Source: Bacillota bacterium
Lineage (GTDB): Bacteria; Bacillota; Clostridia; Lachnospirales; Bianqueaceae
NCBI GenBank assembly: GCA_017620135.1
Contig: JAFZQZ010000075.1
Location: 1 to 64,000 of the forward strand
Length of the DNA stretch: 64,000 bases
Direction of reading: 5' to 3'
Made by a program: the position numbers and the translations under genes. Shown here piece after piece: positions 50,225 to 59,346 of this stretch; position 1 is the first letter of the stretch, and each line of letters opens with the position of its first letter. The notes under the pieces are model-generated. The model searched no databases and was not told the origin of the DNA. It was given only the letters and a program-made list of their open reading frames with translations.

Positions 50225-51559
50225 ATGAGAAAATATATCGCGCTGTTTTTTATGTCAGCCATGATCATCCTGACGATGGCCGGCTGTCAGACTACGCCGG
50301 ATACTGCGGCTTCCTCAGGCGAACAAGCGCAGGCCACGGGCCAGGCTTCGGAAGAGGCTGCCACGGCGGAGGATCAGACGACCGATGCCGGATCCTCGCA
50401 GGAAGAGGCGGAAGCCGCCGCAGAATCTTCAGAAGAGGAGCCTACGGAAGAAGTCGAACTCTTCGGTTACGGGCTTTTCGGCGGCGATCCCTATGTGGGG
50501 AGCGGTCTTGCTGAGATCACGCCTGAGCAGGAAGCGGCGATCCGTGCGATGATCGCGGAAATGTCCGTCGAAGAAAAGGTCGGTCAGATGTTCCTGGCCC
50601 GCTTCCCCGGTGCTAAGGAAGACGGTCCTGAAAGCTCCGCGGCCGCGGAAGAAGATGTCCGGACCTATCATCTGGGCGGATTTGTCCTGTTCCGACCGGA
50701 TTTCAAGGTGGATTCAGAGACCAAGATCATCGAAAAACTGGATGCGGTCCAGGCGGCTTCTGCCATTCCGCTGCTTCTTTCTGTCGATGAAGAAGGCGGC
50801 GACGTCGTTCGCGTGAGCACTTATTTCCGCAACGTACCTTTCACGGCGCCCAGAAACGCGTATGACTGGTTTGGAAGCGAAACGGTGATTTCCGAGATCT
50901 ATGAGCGGTGTGAACTTCTCGGCAGTCTGCACCTGAATATGAACCTCTATCCTGTCTGTGATCTTTCCGGCGACGTGTCTGACTTTATCTACTACCGTGC
51001 CTTTTCCGGCGATCCGGACACCGCGGCAGATTATATCGCCAAAGTCGTCAGTACGATGAAAGACTATCACATGGCCTGCAGCCTGAAACATTTCCCCGGC
51101 TACGGCAACAACAAGGACACCCATACGGATCTGGTGGTCGATGAGCGGCCCGCGGAAACATTCTATGAAGCGGATTTCAAGCCCTTTATGGCTGGGATCG
51201 CGCAAGGCGCGGAAACGGTGATGGTCAGCCACAATATCGTGAATTGCTTCGATCCGGAAAATCCGGCGTCGATCTCGCCGGAGGTACATCGGATCCTTCG
51301 CGAGGAGCTGGGATTTGAAGGCGTTATCCTCACGGATGATCTGGGGATGGAAGGCGTCAAGAAATATTCCGACGAGGATGTCGCCGTGATGGCGGTACTT
51401 GCCGGAAACGATATGCTGGTTTCCTCCGACTATCAACTGCAGTATGAAGCGGTGCTCGCGGCGGTGCTGGACGGCAGGATCAGCGAGGAAAGGCTCGATG
51501 AATCGGTCTACCGGATCCTTCGGATGAAAGTTTCGATGGGGATCCTGGTCGTAGAGTAA
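50225..51559 (+). CDS. GH3 beta-N-acetylhexosaminidase-like lipoprotein
   Basis: A 444-residue lipoprotein. The signal peptide MRKYIALFFMSAMIILTMAGC ends in a lipobox at Cys21. An Ala/Glu/Gln-rich linker of about 70 residues follows, then a GH3 N-terminal domain of the NagZ type: PLLLSVDEEGGDVVRVS, SLKHFPGYGNNKDTHTDL (the KHFPG-G-D-H motif), and VILTDDLGMEG with the nucleophile Asp. It would act outside the membrane on cell-wall muropeptides. The start at 50174 is possible but overlaps acp; 50225 gives the better signal peptide though no ribosome binding site. Confidence 0.87.
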   Translation: MRKYIALFFMSAMIILTMAGCQTTPDTAASSGEQAQATGQASEEAATAEDQTTDAGSSQEEAEAAAESSEEEPTEEVELFGYGLFGGDPYVGSGLAEITPEQEAAIRAMIAEMSVEEKVGQMFLARFPGAKEDGPESSAAAEEDVRTYHLGGFVLFRPDFKVDSETKIIEKLDAVQAASAIPLLLSVDEEGGDVVRVSTYFRNVPFTAPRNAYDWFGSETVISEIYERCELLGSLHLNMNLYPVCDLSGDVSDFIYYRAFSGDPDTAADYIAKVVSTMKDYHMACSLKHFPGYGNNKDTHTDLVVDERPAETFYEADFKPFMAGIAQGAETVMVSHNIVNCFDPENPASISPEVHRILREELGFEGVILTDDLGMEGVKKYSDEDVAVMAVLAGNDMLVSSDYQLQYEAVLAAVLDGRISEERLDESVYRILRMKVSMGILVVE

Positions 51560-51583
51560 GCACGATCATACCTGTAAAAAACG

Positions 51584-51624
51584 ATACCCTTTTCAAGGAA
51601 AGCCTCCTTGAAAAGGGTATTCTT
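51584..51624 (+). terminator. Long hairpin terminator
   Basis: A 16-bp perfect stem (51584-51599 with 51605-51620), a 5-base loop, then TCTTTT. It lies between the convergent GH3 lipoprotein and proA genes and could serve both. Confidence 0.9.
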
Positions 51625-51658
51625 TTGCGTATACGGGAAAAAACTGTCCCTCAATAGC

Positions 51659-52930
51659 TTATCGTATGTGGCCGTCGCCGGTCACGATATATTTGTAGGA
51701 ACAGAGCTCCTCGAGCCCCATGGGGCCGCGCGCGTGGAGCTTCTGGGTACTGATGCCCATCTCACAGCCAAGACCGAACTCGCCGCCGTCGGTGAAGCGG
51801 GTCGAGCAGTTGACATACACGGCCGCGCTGTCGACTTGGGCGGTGAAAGCAGCTGCTGCCGCGGGGTCTTCGGTGACGATGGCGTCCGAATGATGGGTGG
51901 AATGTTCCTGGATATGGTCGATGGCCGCCTGAACGGACGGGACGACTTTGACAGCCAGGATATAGTCCAGGAATTCGGTGTCGAAGTCCTCGGGACCTGC
52001 CGGCGTTCCGGGGATGATCCGGGCAGCGGCATCATCCAGACGAAGCTCCACCGGCGGTTTGCCGTAGACCATGCGGTCATCGACAAGGCGGTTTTTCAGG
52101 ACAGGAAGGAAAGCTTCGGCAACATCCTCGTGGACCAGCAGGACCTCTTCGGCGTTGCATACGCTGGGACGGCTCGTCTTGGCGTTGTCGATGATCTCCA
52201 GGGCTTTTTTCAGGTCGGCGGCTTTGTCCACATAGACGTGGCAGATGCCGGTACCGGTCTCGATGCAGGGAACGATAGACTGTTCGACGCAGGTCTGGAT
52301 GAGGCCTTTGCCGCCGCGGGGGATCAGAAGATCCACCAGGCCTCTGGCCCGCATAAGATCCACGGCACTCTGCCGGCTGACATCCTCGACCAGCTGGATC
52401 AGATCCGGATCCAGGCCGGCTTTTTCCAGGCCCTTCCGCATGGCGGTCACGATGGCCTTCGCGCTTCGCCAGGCATCCTTTCCGCTTCGGAGCACGCAGG
52501 CAGAGCCGGCTTTGACGGCAAGTGCCGCGGCGTCCGAGGTGACGTTCGGCCGGCTCTCATAGATGATGGAGATGACGCCCATAGGAACGGTGACCTTTTG
52601 GATCTGAAGTCCTTTGGCGGCGCCTTCCTCGCGTGTCTGCACAGAGAGGATACGGCCGACGGGATCAGGAAGCGCGGCGACCTGGCGGATGCCTTCCGCC
52701 ATGGCCTGGATCCGGCTTTCGTTCAGCATCAGGCGATCCAGCATGACCTGAGAGATCCGGCCTTCGGCCTGCACCATGTCGAGATCGTTGGCAGCCAGGA
52801 TGGGTCTGGTCTCTTCGATCAGCGCGTCCGCTGCCTGAAGCAGCGCGGCGTTCTTCTGTTCGGTGGTATACAGGCCGCCCTTGCGGGAAGCCGCTTTGGC
52901 GAGCAATAAAAGTTCCTGTGTGGTTCTCAT
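51659..52930 (-). CDS. proA: Glutamate-5-semialdehyde dehydrogenase
   Basis: A 423-residue gamma-glutamyl phosphate reductase, the second step of proline synthesis. [19 protein letters not shown] and the catalytic Cys258 in [12 protein letters not shown] identify it; [20 protein letters not shown] is the typical end. Its start follows proB by 3 bp, with AAGGAGGAATAAAGG inside the end of proB. The length is normal. Confidence 0.96.
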   Translation of the reverse strand: MRTTQELLLLAKAASRKGGLYTTEQKNAALLQAADALIEETRPILAANDLDMVQAEGRISQVMLDRLMLNESRIQAMAEGIRQVAALPDPVGRILSVQTREEGAAKGLQIQKVTVPMGVISIIYESRPNVTSDAAALAVKAGSACVLRSGKDAWRSAKAIVTAMRKGLEKAGLDPDLIQLVEDVSRQSAVDLMRARGLVDLLIPRGGKGLIQTCVEQSIVPCIETGTGICHVYVDKAADLKKALEIIDNAKTSRPSVCNAEEVLLVHEDVAEAFLPVLKNRLVDDRMVYGKPPVELRLDDAAARIIPGTPAGPEDFDTEFLDYILAVKVVPSVQAAIDHIQEHSTHHSDAIVTEDPAAAAAFTAQVDSAAVYVNCSTRFTDGGEFGLGCEMGISTQKLHARGPMGLEELCSYKYIVTGDGHIR

Positions 52931-52933
52931 CCT

Positions 52934-53719
52934 TTATTCCTCCTTGGATGCGCTGGCAGTAAAGCGGGTACCGGCGGCGCCGGCTTTATTTTCGATAATG
53001 TCGTACAGGTTTTCCGGGTGGGCGCCGTTGGTGATGACCAGATCCGCGCCGGCCTGAGTGACGATCCGGGCTGCGTTCAGCTTGGTTTTCATGCCGCCGG
53101 TGCCGAGAGAAGAGCCTTTGCCGGAAGCGAGCGCTTCAAGCTCGGAAGTGATCTCGGTAACCTGCGGGATAAGGCTGGCTGAGGGATCCTTGTGTGGATC
53201 AGCGGTATACAGGCCTTCGATATCGGAGAGCAGGACCACGAGATCCGCGTCCGCACACTGCGCGACGATCGCGGCCAGGGTATCGTTATCGCCTACCGCG
53301 ATCTCAGTGGTGGCGACGGTGTCGTTTTCGTTGATGATCGGCAGGGCATCCAACTCGAGCAGCCGGTAGAGCGTATTCTGGAAATTCTGCCGGCGGACGG
53401 GATGATCCAGATCCTCGCCGGTCAGCAGGATCTGGGCGACGGTATGGCCATAGAGGCGAAAATACCGGTCATAGGTGTCCATCAGTTCACACTGCCCGAC
53501 GGCCGCGGCGGCCTGCTTGGTGGGCATATCCTCCGGCCGGGCCTTCAGCATCAGTTTGCCGACGCCCATACCGATGGCGCCGCTGGAGACCAGTACGATC
53601 TCGTGCCCGGCGTTTTTGAGGTCGCTGATCACCTTGACGAGCTCTTCCATGTGACGGATATTCAGCCGCCCGGTGGGATGAGCGAGGGTGGATGTTCCTA
53701 CTTTTACTACGATCCGCAT
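52934..53719 (-). CDS. proB: Glutamate 5-kinase without PUA domain
   Basis: A 261-residue amino-acid kinase that phosphorylates glutamate for proline synthesis. It starts RIVVKVGTSTL and has IVLVSSGAIGMG, PIINENDTVAT and LGTGGMKTKLNAARI. It lacks the C-terminal PUA domain of the E. coli enzyme, as in many Firmicutes. GAGGAACGTT precedes the ATG. proA is translationally linked behind it. Feedback inhibition by proline is expected from the family. Confidence 0.95.
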   Translation of the reverse strand: MRIVVKVGTSTLAHPTGRLNIRHMEELVKVISDLKNAGHEIVLVSSGAIGMGVGKLMLKARPEDMPTKQAAAAVGQCELMDTYDRYFRLYGHTVAQILLTGEDLDHPVRRQNFQNTLYRLLELDALPIINENDTVATTEIAVGDNDTLAAIVAQCADADLVVLLSDIEGLYTADPHKDPSASLIPQVTEITSELEALASGKGSSLGTGGMKTKLNAARIVTQAGADLVITNGAHPENLYDIIENKAGAAGTRFTASASKEE

Positions 53720-53861
53720 AACGTTCCTCTTAACAAAAAAAGATATGATTGAACAGTATAACAGCAGAAGGCGCTGATTGCAAGGACTGAAGTCTTGCCA
53801 GATGAGAAAAAGTGTGTTACAATGCGGTTATTAAAGATGTTTTTAAAACGTGAGGGTCACT

Positions 53862-54893
53862 ATGGGAGATATCAGATACAACAAATCGATCGTCAAGAAC
53901 ATTAATGAAAGTTTGATCCGCCGGATACTGCAAGGCGCCGGTACCTTTACCAAGACCAAGGTCGCGCGCGAAACAGGACTGAGTTTTCCGACGGTCAGCC
54001 GGATCCTCGATGAGATGGCGGAGAGCGGGGAGATCCTGGGCGGCGGTGTCGATCCTACTACAGGGGGACGTCACGCGCAGTCCTATGTACTCAATCCGGA
54101 ATATGCCTATGTCCAGTGCATCTATTTTCCGAATACCCGGACGATGAGATCACTGCTCATCAACGCGCTGGGGGAAAGGGCTTTTGAAGAAGACATACCG
54201 ATCGATGATCTGAAGGCAGCTGTTGAGGAAGGGATCGATCGCTGCATCGAGAACAATCTCGCGAAATATCCCGTCAAGGCGATCTCGATCGGCCTTCCCT
54301 GGGGCGTTTCGCAGGGAAAGATCCTTTTCGGCGCCAGTCCGGTCGGGCTGGAGAACTACCCCATCGAAGAGCATCTGAAAGAGAAATTCGGGATCAGCGC
54401 CCGGGTGGAAAACGATATGAATTCGGCGGCATCCGGCTGTTATGTACGGATGTTCGGCCGTGACGAGCGGGTTTCGCTTGCCTGTCTGTCGGTGGGAAGC
54501 AGCGGATGCGGATGCGGTCTGTACGTGAGGGGCCATCTGGTCCGCGGCGCGCACGGCTTCGCCGGAGAGCTTCGTTATATCGCGTCCAGCCCCGAAAGCA
54601 ATATGGAAAAAGCGTTCGACGACGGGACGATCAAAGCGGATGCGACGGATTACGTAGCGCAGATGATCTCTTCGATCTGCGCGGTCGTCGACCCGGCCTA
54701 TGTCGTTTTCTATGAAAGAAAGGATGTGCCGCTGGATCTTTCCGCGGTAGAAGAAGCATGCCGCCGGTTCCTGCCGGAAGAGGTCGTTCCGCATCTGACG
54801 GTCACGAATACATTCAATCAGGATCTGGAGAACGGTCTGATCGAATACGGCATGGAACTGCTGCTGCAGGGATATGAGATCGTCAACCGCTAA
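53862..54893 (+). CDS. ROK family regulator/kinase
   Basis: A 343-residue ROK protein. An N-terminal winged helix-turn-helix (FTKTKVARETGLSFPTVSRIL) precedes an actin-like sugar kinase domain (AISIGLPWGVSQGKI, NDMNSAASGCY, LSVGSSGCGCGLYVRGHLVRGAHGFAGELRY in pieces). The usual zinc-site CxCGxxGC motif is not seen, so it is more likely a repressor than a kinase. The start at 53862 follows GAGGGTCACT. It leads the MATE gene by 29 bp and may regulate it. Confidence 0.87.
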   Translation: MGDIRYNKSIVKNINESLIRRILQGAGTFTKTKVARETGLSFPTVSRILDEMAESGEILGGGVDPTTGGRHAQSYVLNPEYAYVQCIYFPNTRTMRSLLINALGERAFEEDIPIDDLKAAVEEGIDRCIENNLAKYPVKAISIGLPWGVSQGKILFGASPVGLENYPIEEHLKEKFGISARVENDMNSAASGCYVRMFGRDERVSLACLSVGSSGCGCGLYVRGHLVRGAHGFAGELRYIASSPESNMEKAFDDGTIKADATDYVAQMISSICAVVDPAYVVFYERKDVPLDLSAVEEACRRFLPEEVVPHLTVTNTFNQDLENGLIEYGMELLLQGYEIVNR

Positions 54894-54922
54894 TCGTCCG
54901 GTTGATGAAGAAGTGGAGATGC

Positions 54923-56284
54923 ATGAAAACAGACTGGCTCGTAAGAGATAAGGAATTCTATAAAAAACTGTTTTTGCTGGCGCTGCCGATGGCCGGGCAG
55001 AGTATCCTGACGTTCGCGGTGGGGCTGGCCGACAATATCATGGTGGGAAGAGTCGGGGATCTGGCTCTTTCCGGCGTTTATATGGCCAACCAGTGGATGA
55101 CGATGCTGCAGCAGTTCATCCACGGGTTTATGACGGCCGCGCTCGTGATCGCGACGCAGTACTGGGGCAAGAAGGATACGGACAGTATCAAGACGATCCT
55201 GGCGATCACCGCCAGATTCGCGGCTGTCACCGGCCTTCTTTTCTTTATCGCGGCGTTTTTCTTCCCGATCCGGCTGATGGGGCTCTATACCGACGATCCC
55301 GTGGTCGCGGCGGAAGCGGGACGCTATATCCGGATCGTGGCCTGGTCGTACCTTTTCTATGTAGTGACAGAACTTCTGATGACGTCTCTGAAGTCGGTGG
55401 AGACGGTAGGCATCGCGCTCTATACATCCATCAGCACGCTGATCATCAATGTGGTTTTGAACTATCTCCTGATCTTCGGCCATCTGGGTTTCCCGGCCAT
55501 GGGCGTACGCGGCGCGGCAGTGGCGACGCTGGCAGCGCGCGTGGTGGAGACGGGGATCATGCTCTATTACGTCAAATTCCGAGACAAGAAGCTTAGTCTC
55601 AGGCTGTCTGATTTCGCGCGTCGTTCGAAGGTGTTGCTGAAAGACTATATCCGCTATGGGATCCCGATCTTTGCCGGGGCCGCTGTCTGGGGCATCAATA
55701 TGACAGGACAGGGCGCAATCATCGGCCGCCTCGGACAGAGCGCCATCTCCGCCATCAGCATTTCCAACAATATGTTCCAGATCGTATCCGTCGGCGTGTA
55801 CGGCGTGGCTTCCGCGACGGCGATCATTATCGGCAAGACCGTGGGAAGCGGCGATTACGAGCTGGTAAAAAAATACGCGAAGACCTTGCAGCTGGTGTTC
55901 GTGGCGATGGGCCTGAGCACCGCGGTTCTGATGTACGCGAGCCACTGGCTGATCCCTCTCATGTATCCGACTGCCTCGCCGGAAACGGCGTCGATCGTCG
56001 ATCAGCTGATCCTGGTGCTGACCGTCATGGTGATCGGGACCGCGTATCAGATGTCCTCGCTGACCGGTATCGTCCGTGCCGGCGGGCTGACGCACTTTGT
56101 TTTCGTGAATGATACGATCTTTGTCTGCTTCGTCGTGCTGCCGCTGGGCTTTTTGTCCGCGTTCGTGCTGCACGCGCCGGTCTGGGTGGTTTTCGCCTGC
56201 CTGAAATGTGACCAGATCCTGAAATGTTTCGTCGCGCTGGTCAAGGTCAACCGATTCAAGTGGATCAAGAATATCACAAGATAG
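54923..56284 (+). CDS. MATE family efflux transporter
   Basis: A 453-residue MATE exporter with 12 membrane helices. The halves begin near LLALPMAGQSILTFAVGLAD and YGIPIFAGAAVWGINMTGQG. The start at 54923 follows GTGGAGATG; the upstream ATG at 54902 is less likely. It appears to be in an operon with the preceding ROK regulator, which would sense the exported compound or a sugar. It belongs to a different MATE subgroup from the gene at 17.6 kb. Confidence 0.9.
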   Translation: MKTDWLVRDKEFYKKLFLLALPMAGQSILTFAVGLADNIMVGRVGDLALSGVYMANQWMTMLQQFIHGFMTAALVIATQYWGKKDTDSIKTILAITARFAAVTGLLFFIAAFFFPIRLMGLYTDDPVVAAEAGRYIRIVAWSYLFYVVTELLMTSLKSVETVGIALYTSISTLIINVVLNYLLIFGHLGFPAMGVRGAAVATLAARVVETGIMLYYVKFRDKKLSLRLSDFARRSKVLLKDYIRYGIPIFAGAAVWGINMTGQGAIIGRLGQSAISAISISNNMFQIVSVGVYGVASATAIIIGKTVGSGDYELVKKYAKTLQLVFVAMGLSTAVLMYASHWLIPLMYPTASPETASIVDQLILVLTVMVIGTAYQMSSLTGIVRAGGLTHFVFVNDTIFVCFVVLPLGFLSAFVLHAPVWVVFACLKCDQILKCFVALVKVNRFKWIKNITR

Positions 56285-56332
56285 TTTTGGAAGAATTAAT
56301 GCCTGAAAAAACATTTATTGGAGGTACAAACG

Positions 56333-56599
56333 ATGATCAAAGTTTACGGAATGCCCACTTGCCCTTACTGTGACTATATTTATGAGCAGATCAAAGGACG
56401 CGAAGATGAGTTCCAGTACATCAACATAGGTGAAAACATTCGCAATATGAGCGCGTTTACAAGGCTTCGTGACACGAACCCTGTTTTTGACCGTATGAAA
56501 GCGATCGGTGACGTCGGGATCCCGGCTTTTGTCCTGGAAGACGGAAGCGTCACGATCGATCCCGCGGACGTAGGCCTGATCGAGTTTGGCTCAGTGTGA
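56333..56599 (+). CDS. Glutaredoxin-like protein
   Basis: An 88-residue thioredoxin-fold protein. The redox motif CPYC is in MPTCPYCDYIYEQ, and the cis-proline segment is GDVGIPAFVLEDGSV. It probably reduces disulfides or mixed glutathione or bacillithiol adducts. GGAGGTACAAACG fixes the start at 56333. A family-3 inverted array begins 7 bp after its stop codon. Confidence 0.88.
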   Translation: MIKVYGMPTCPYCDYIYEQIKGREDEFQYINIGENIRNMSAFTRLRDTNPVFDRMKAIGDVGIPAFVLEDGSVTIDPADVGLIEFGSV

Positions 56600-57091
56600 C
56601 AAGTTGCTCCCTGAAAAGCGAGTTTTTCAAAACCACGCGTACCTGCTCCCTGAGAGGCTTGTTTTTCAAAATCGCACGTTTCATTTGCTCCGTAGAATAG
56701 GGATTTATCAAAATGACGCGTATTTCAGGCCTTCTGACTGCTTTCTGAATGACCTTTTACGCGCAGTTTTGATAGATCCCTGTTTCATGCCGCAGATGAT
56801 GCGTTCGATTTTGAAAAACGTGGATTATAGGGAGCACGAACGCGTGATTTTGAAAAAAGCTGAATTTCTACCGCCGCGTGATTTTGAAAAACATCGATTT
56901 TGCAGAGCTTGAAAAAGTACAGGACCATAGGACGGCCAAATTGACATGGGAAAGAACCAAATCAGCACGAAGGGTACAGCTGCGGGAAAAGGGCGGTATA
57001 ATCAGCTCAGAATTCTGCGAGGATAAAAGTTGACAAGCAGAGAAATTATGATATCCTGAGAAATATCAGAGAACGAAAGGAGACATGATCG
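56600..57091. repeat. Intergenic inverted array, family 3
   Basis: Three forward units of about 35 bp (56606-56640, 56645-56680, 56687-56721) start GCTCC and contain TTTTTCAAAA or its variant and CGCG. Four inverse units follow (56758-56781, 56801-56838, 56841-56874, 56875-56908), three of which contain GATTTTGAAAAA. The innermost pair (56699-56722 with 56758-56781) matches at 20 of 24 positions. TTCAG/CTGAA (56724-56728, 56745-56749) forms the apex. No convincing gene lies within. Bases 56909-57091 carry only the promoter and ribosome binding site of the next gene. Confidence 0.75.
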
Positions 57092-58519
57092 ATGTCAGAA
57101 TTTGAAAACATCCCTGAAAAGATTGAAGAAATGGCACAGGAAGAGATCGTACAGGCTGAGGAAGCGGCTGAAGTGATCGAAGAAGCTGTGGAAGAAGCTG
57201 CCCCGACGCCGGTCGAGATCGCGGAAGAAGTGGAAGCGGATGTTGCCGCTGAAGTTTCAATGGGAGAAACCGCCCCGGTCGTATCCGAAGCCGCAGAAGA
57301 GATCGTCTCTCCCGCCGAGCCGATCGTTCCGGAACTGGAACCCGCAGCGGACGCGGCTATGAATTTTATGAAAGAAACCGATGAGTTTGCGACGGAATAT
57401 TTGAAAGAGACCATGCCCGGCGTGATTTCCGATATGCCGGCAGAGCCGATCGTACAGGAAGCACCTGCGATCCAGCCCGCGCCGGAAGTGGCGGCAGAGC
57501 CGGTCGTAACCCCTGAGCCGGCCTGGCAGCCGGTCGAGACCAATCCGCTTCCGCCGGAGAACGTGGACTTTGGCTCCAAGCCTTTCGCACAGGACAATTT
57601 CGCTCCAACAGCTGCTGCAACCCCCGTACCTCCGGTACAACCAATGCCTCAGCAGGAAGCGCCTGTTCCCCCGGTAGCGCCGATGCCCCAGCAGGCGGCA
57701 CCGGTTCCTCCGGTAGCGCCTATTCCCCCGGCAGCCGCTGCTCAGCCCGTATCCGCGCAGGATCAGTTCCAGCAGTATCAGGCGCAGCAGAATCAAAGAG
57801 CCGCGCAGATGAATCAGCAATTCCAGCAGTATCAGCAAAGACAGGGCGTCGAGATCCCTCAGCAGTATCAGAATCATCCGTATACCAGCCAGGAAGGCCA
57901 GGTCGGCGGATTTGCCACCGGATATACCGGCGGCGCGGATACGGCATGGCAGTCTCAGCCGAACAACATCGACGCGAAACCGAATCCCTCTTTCGCACAA
58001 AGTGCGAATGCACAAAGTTCTTTCGCGCAGCAGATGGGTCCGCAGAATCCTTCTGAAACACAGAATAGCCCGTACAGCGGTGCGGCAGGCGGTTTTGCTA
58101 CCGGTTATATTCCCGGTCAGCAGACCTCGACGGAAGGCCGCGGCACGTTCGGCGATTATGCCGGACAAGGCCAGCCCGGCACGACTTCTCCTTACGGAGC
58201 GCCGAATTACACTTATCAGCAGCCGGCTTCCTCTTCCAGTGATCCCGGTTATACGATGGCCCTGATCTCCATGATCTGCGGTATCGTCAGCTGCGTGATG
58301 TTCTGGATGCGTATCGGCGGCTTCTTCGCACTGTTGGCCGGTATTGCAGCCATTATTCTGGGCATTATGTCCGGTAAGAGATCCCTCACCGGCAAACGCA
58401 ACGGCATGGCGACCGCCGGCCTGATCTGTGGTATCATCGGCATTTCCCTGACCGTGATCGCAATGGCCTGCTGGGCATGCGCCTGCTCGTATCTGGCCAG
58501 CACTTTCGGGAATTTCTGA
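57092..58519 (+). CDS. DUF4190 membrane protein with disordered N-terminus
   Basis: A 475-residue protein. Residues 1-130 are very acidic and Ala/Glu-rich. Residues 130-390 are Pro/Gln/Ala-rich and repetitive (PVPPVAPMPQQ occurs in tandem form, then QQYQ-type repeats and two FATGY-containing segments). The last 85 residues hold two membrane helices of the DUF4190 type (GYTMALISMICGIVSCVMFW and GMATAGLICGIIGISL). It is therefore anchored at its C-terminus with a long flexible region. GGAGACATGATCG precedes the ATG. Function is unknown. Confidence 0.82.
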   Translation: MSEFENIPEKIEEMAQEEIVQAEEAAEVIEEAVEEAAPTPVEIAEEVEADVAAEVSMGETAPVVSEAAEEIVSPAEPIVPELEPAADAAMNFMKETDEFATEYLKETMPGVISDMPAEPIVQEAPAIQPAPEVAAEPVVTPEPAWQPVETNPLPPENVDFGSKPFAQDNFAPTAAATPVPPVQPMPQQEAPVPPVAPMPQQAAPVPPVAPIPPAAAAQPVSAQDQFQQYQAQQNQRAAQMNQQFQQYQQRQGVEIPQQYQNHPYTSQEGQVGGFATGYTGGADTAWQSQPNNIDAKPNPSFAQSANAQSSFAQQMGPQNPSETQNSPYSGAAGGFATGYIPGQQTSTEGRGTFGDYAGQGQPGTTSPYGAPNYTYQQPASSSSDPGYTMALISMICGIVSCVMFWMRIGGFFALLAGIAAIILGIMSGKRSLTGKRNGMATAGLICGIIGISLTVIAMACWACACSYLASTFGNF

Positions 58520-58525
58520 TTTCCC

Positions 58526-59308
58526 ATGGCACCTTATATCGAGATCTTAGGAAGACAGATCCCCACCTACGGCCTTCTGGCCCTGGTGGGGATGCTTCTT
58601 AGCGGGTGGTTTGCCGAGCATCAGGCCGTGAAACACGGTGAGCATCCTTTCTATATGATAGAAACGCTGCTGATCGCGCTGATCGGCACCATGATCGGCG
58701 GCCACGGGCTCTACGCGATCACCAACCTGAAACATGTCGGCGAATGGAGTTTTCTGAGCCTCTTCGGCGGCATGGTATATTTCGGCGGTCTTTACGGCGG
58801 TCTTGCCGCGGGTTACGCGTGGGCACGGTATAAAAAATACCGCATTCCCCTCTACGCCGACCTGACCGCCATGGCGCTTCCGCTTTTTCACACATTCGGA
58901 CGGATCGGCTGCTTCTTCGGCGGATGCTGTTACGGGATCCCGTGGGAACACGGCATCCTGTATTACAGCCGGGAGATCCCGGCGGATCAGATCGTTCGCC
59001 GTTTCCCGGTCCAGCTGCTGGAATCCGCCCTTGTCCTGGCCCTTTTTCTGACACTTTATTTTTTCTTTTACCGTGTCACACCGAAAAGCAGCGAAAAACA
59101 GATCAACCGGACGAACCTCTTCCGCGGTCATCTGCTGGAGATCTATCTGGCCAGCTATTCGGTCATCCGTTTCCTGGATGAGTTCTTACGAGGCGACGAG
59201 ATCCGCGGCCATCTTGGTCCTTTTTCCACTTCGCAGTGGATCGCGCTCGTCACGTTGATCGTACTAGCGATCATTCGCGTATATAAAAAACAAAAAAACC
59301 CGATGTGA
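58526..59308 (+). CDS. lgt: Prolipoprotein diacylglyceryl transferase
   Basis: A 260-residue, seven-helix membrane enzyme that adds diacylglycerol to the lipobox cysteine of prolipoproteins. The signature GRIGCFFGGCCYGIP is complete, and the essential arginine/histidine region includes FGGMVYFGGLYGG. It supplies the modification needed by the lipoproteins in this window. Its ATG lies 6 bp after the preceding gene, with only a weak ribosome binding site, so it depends on upstream translation. Confidence 0.94.
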   Translation: MAPYIEILGRQIPTYGLLALVGMLLSGWFAEHQAVKHGEHPFYMIETLLIALIGTMIGGHGLYAITNLKHVGEWSFLSLFGGMVYFGGLYGGLAAGYAWARYKKYRIPLYADLTAMALPLFHTFGRIGCFFGGCCYGIPWEHGILYYSREIPADQIVRRFPVQLLESALVLALFLTLYFFFYRVTPKSSEKQINRTNLFRGHLLEIYLASYSVIRFLDEFLRGDEIRGHLGPFSTSQWIALVTLIVLAIIRVYKKQKNPM

Positions 59309-59346
59309 TATGAAAGAGAACGCTTCGTTTTCATTTGAAATCAATT

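Noticed and set aside
51608-52909. 433-codon plus-strand frame opposite proA
   Set aside because: It is a shadow frame of a clear proA gene and has no homology or ribosome binding site of its own.
56606-56908. CRISPR array
   Set aside because: The units change orientation halfway, no constant-length spacers separate identical repeats, and there are no cas genes.
56586-56912. 108-codon plus-strand frame after the glutaredoxin gene
   Set aside because: It runs through the inverted array (repeated FQN-type peptides come from the DNA repeats) and has no ribosome binding site.
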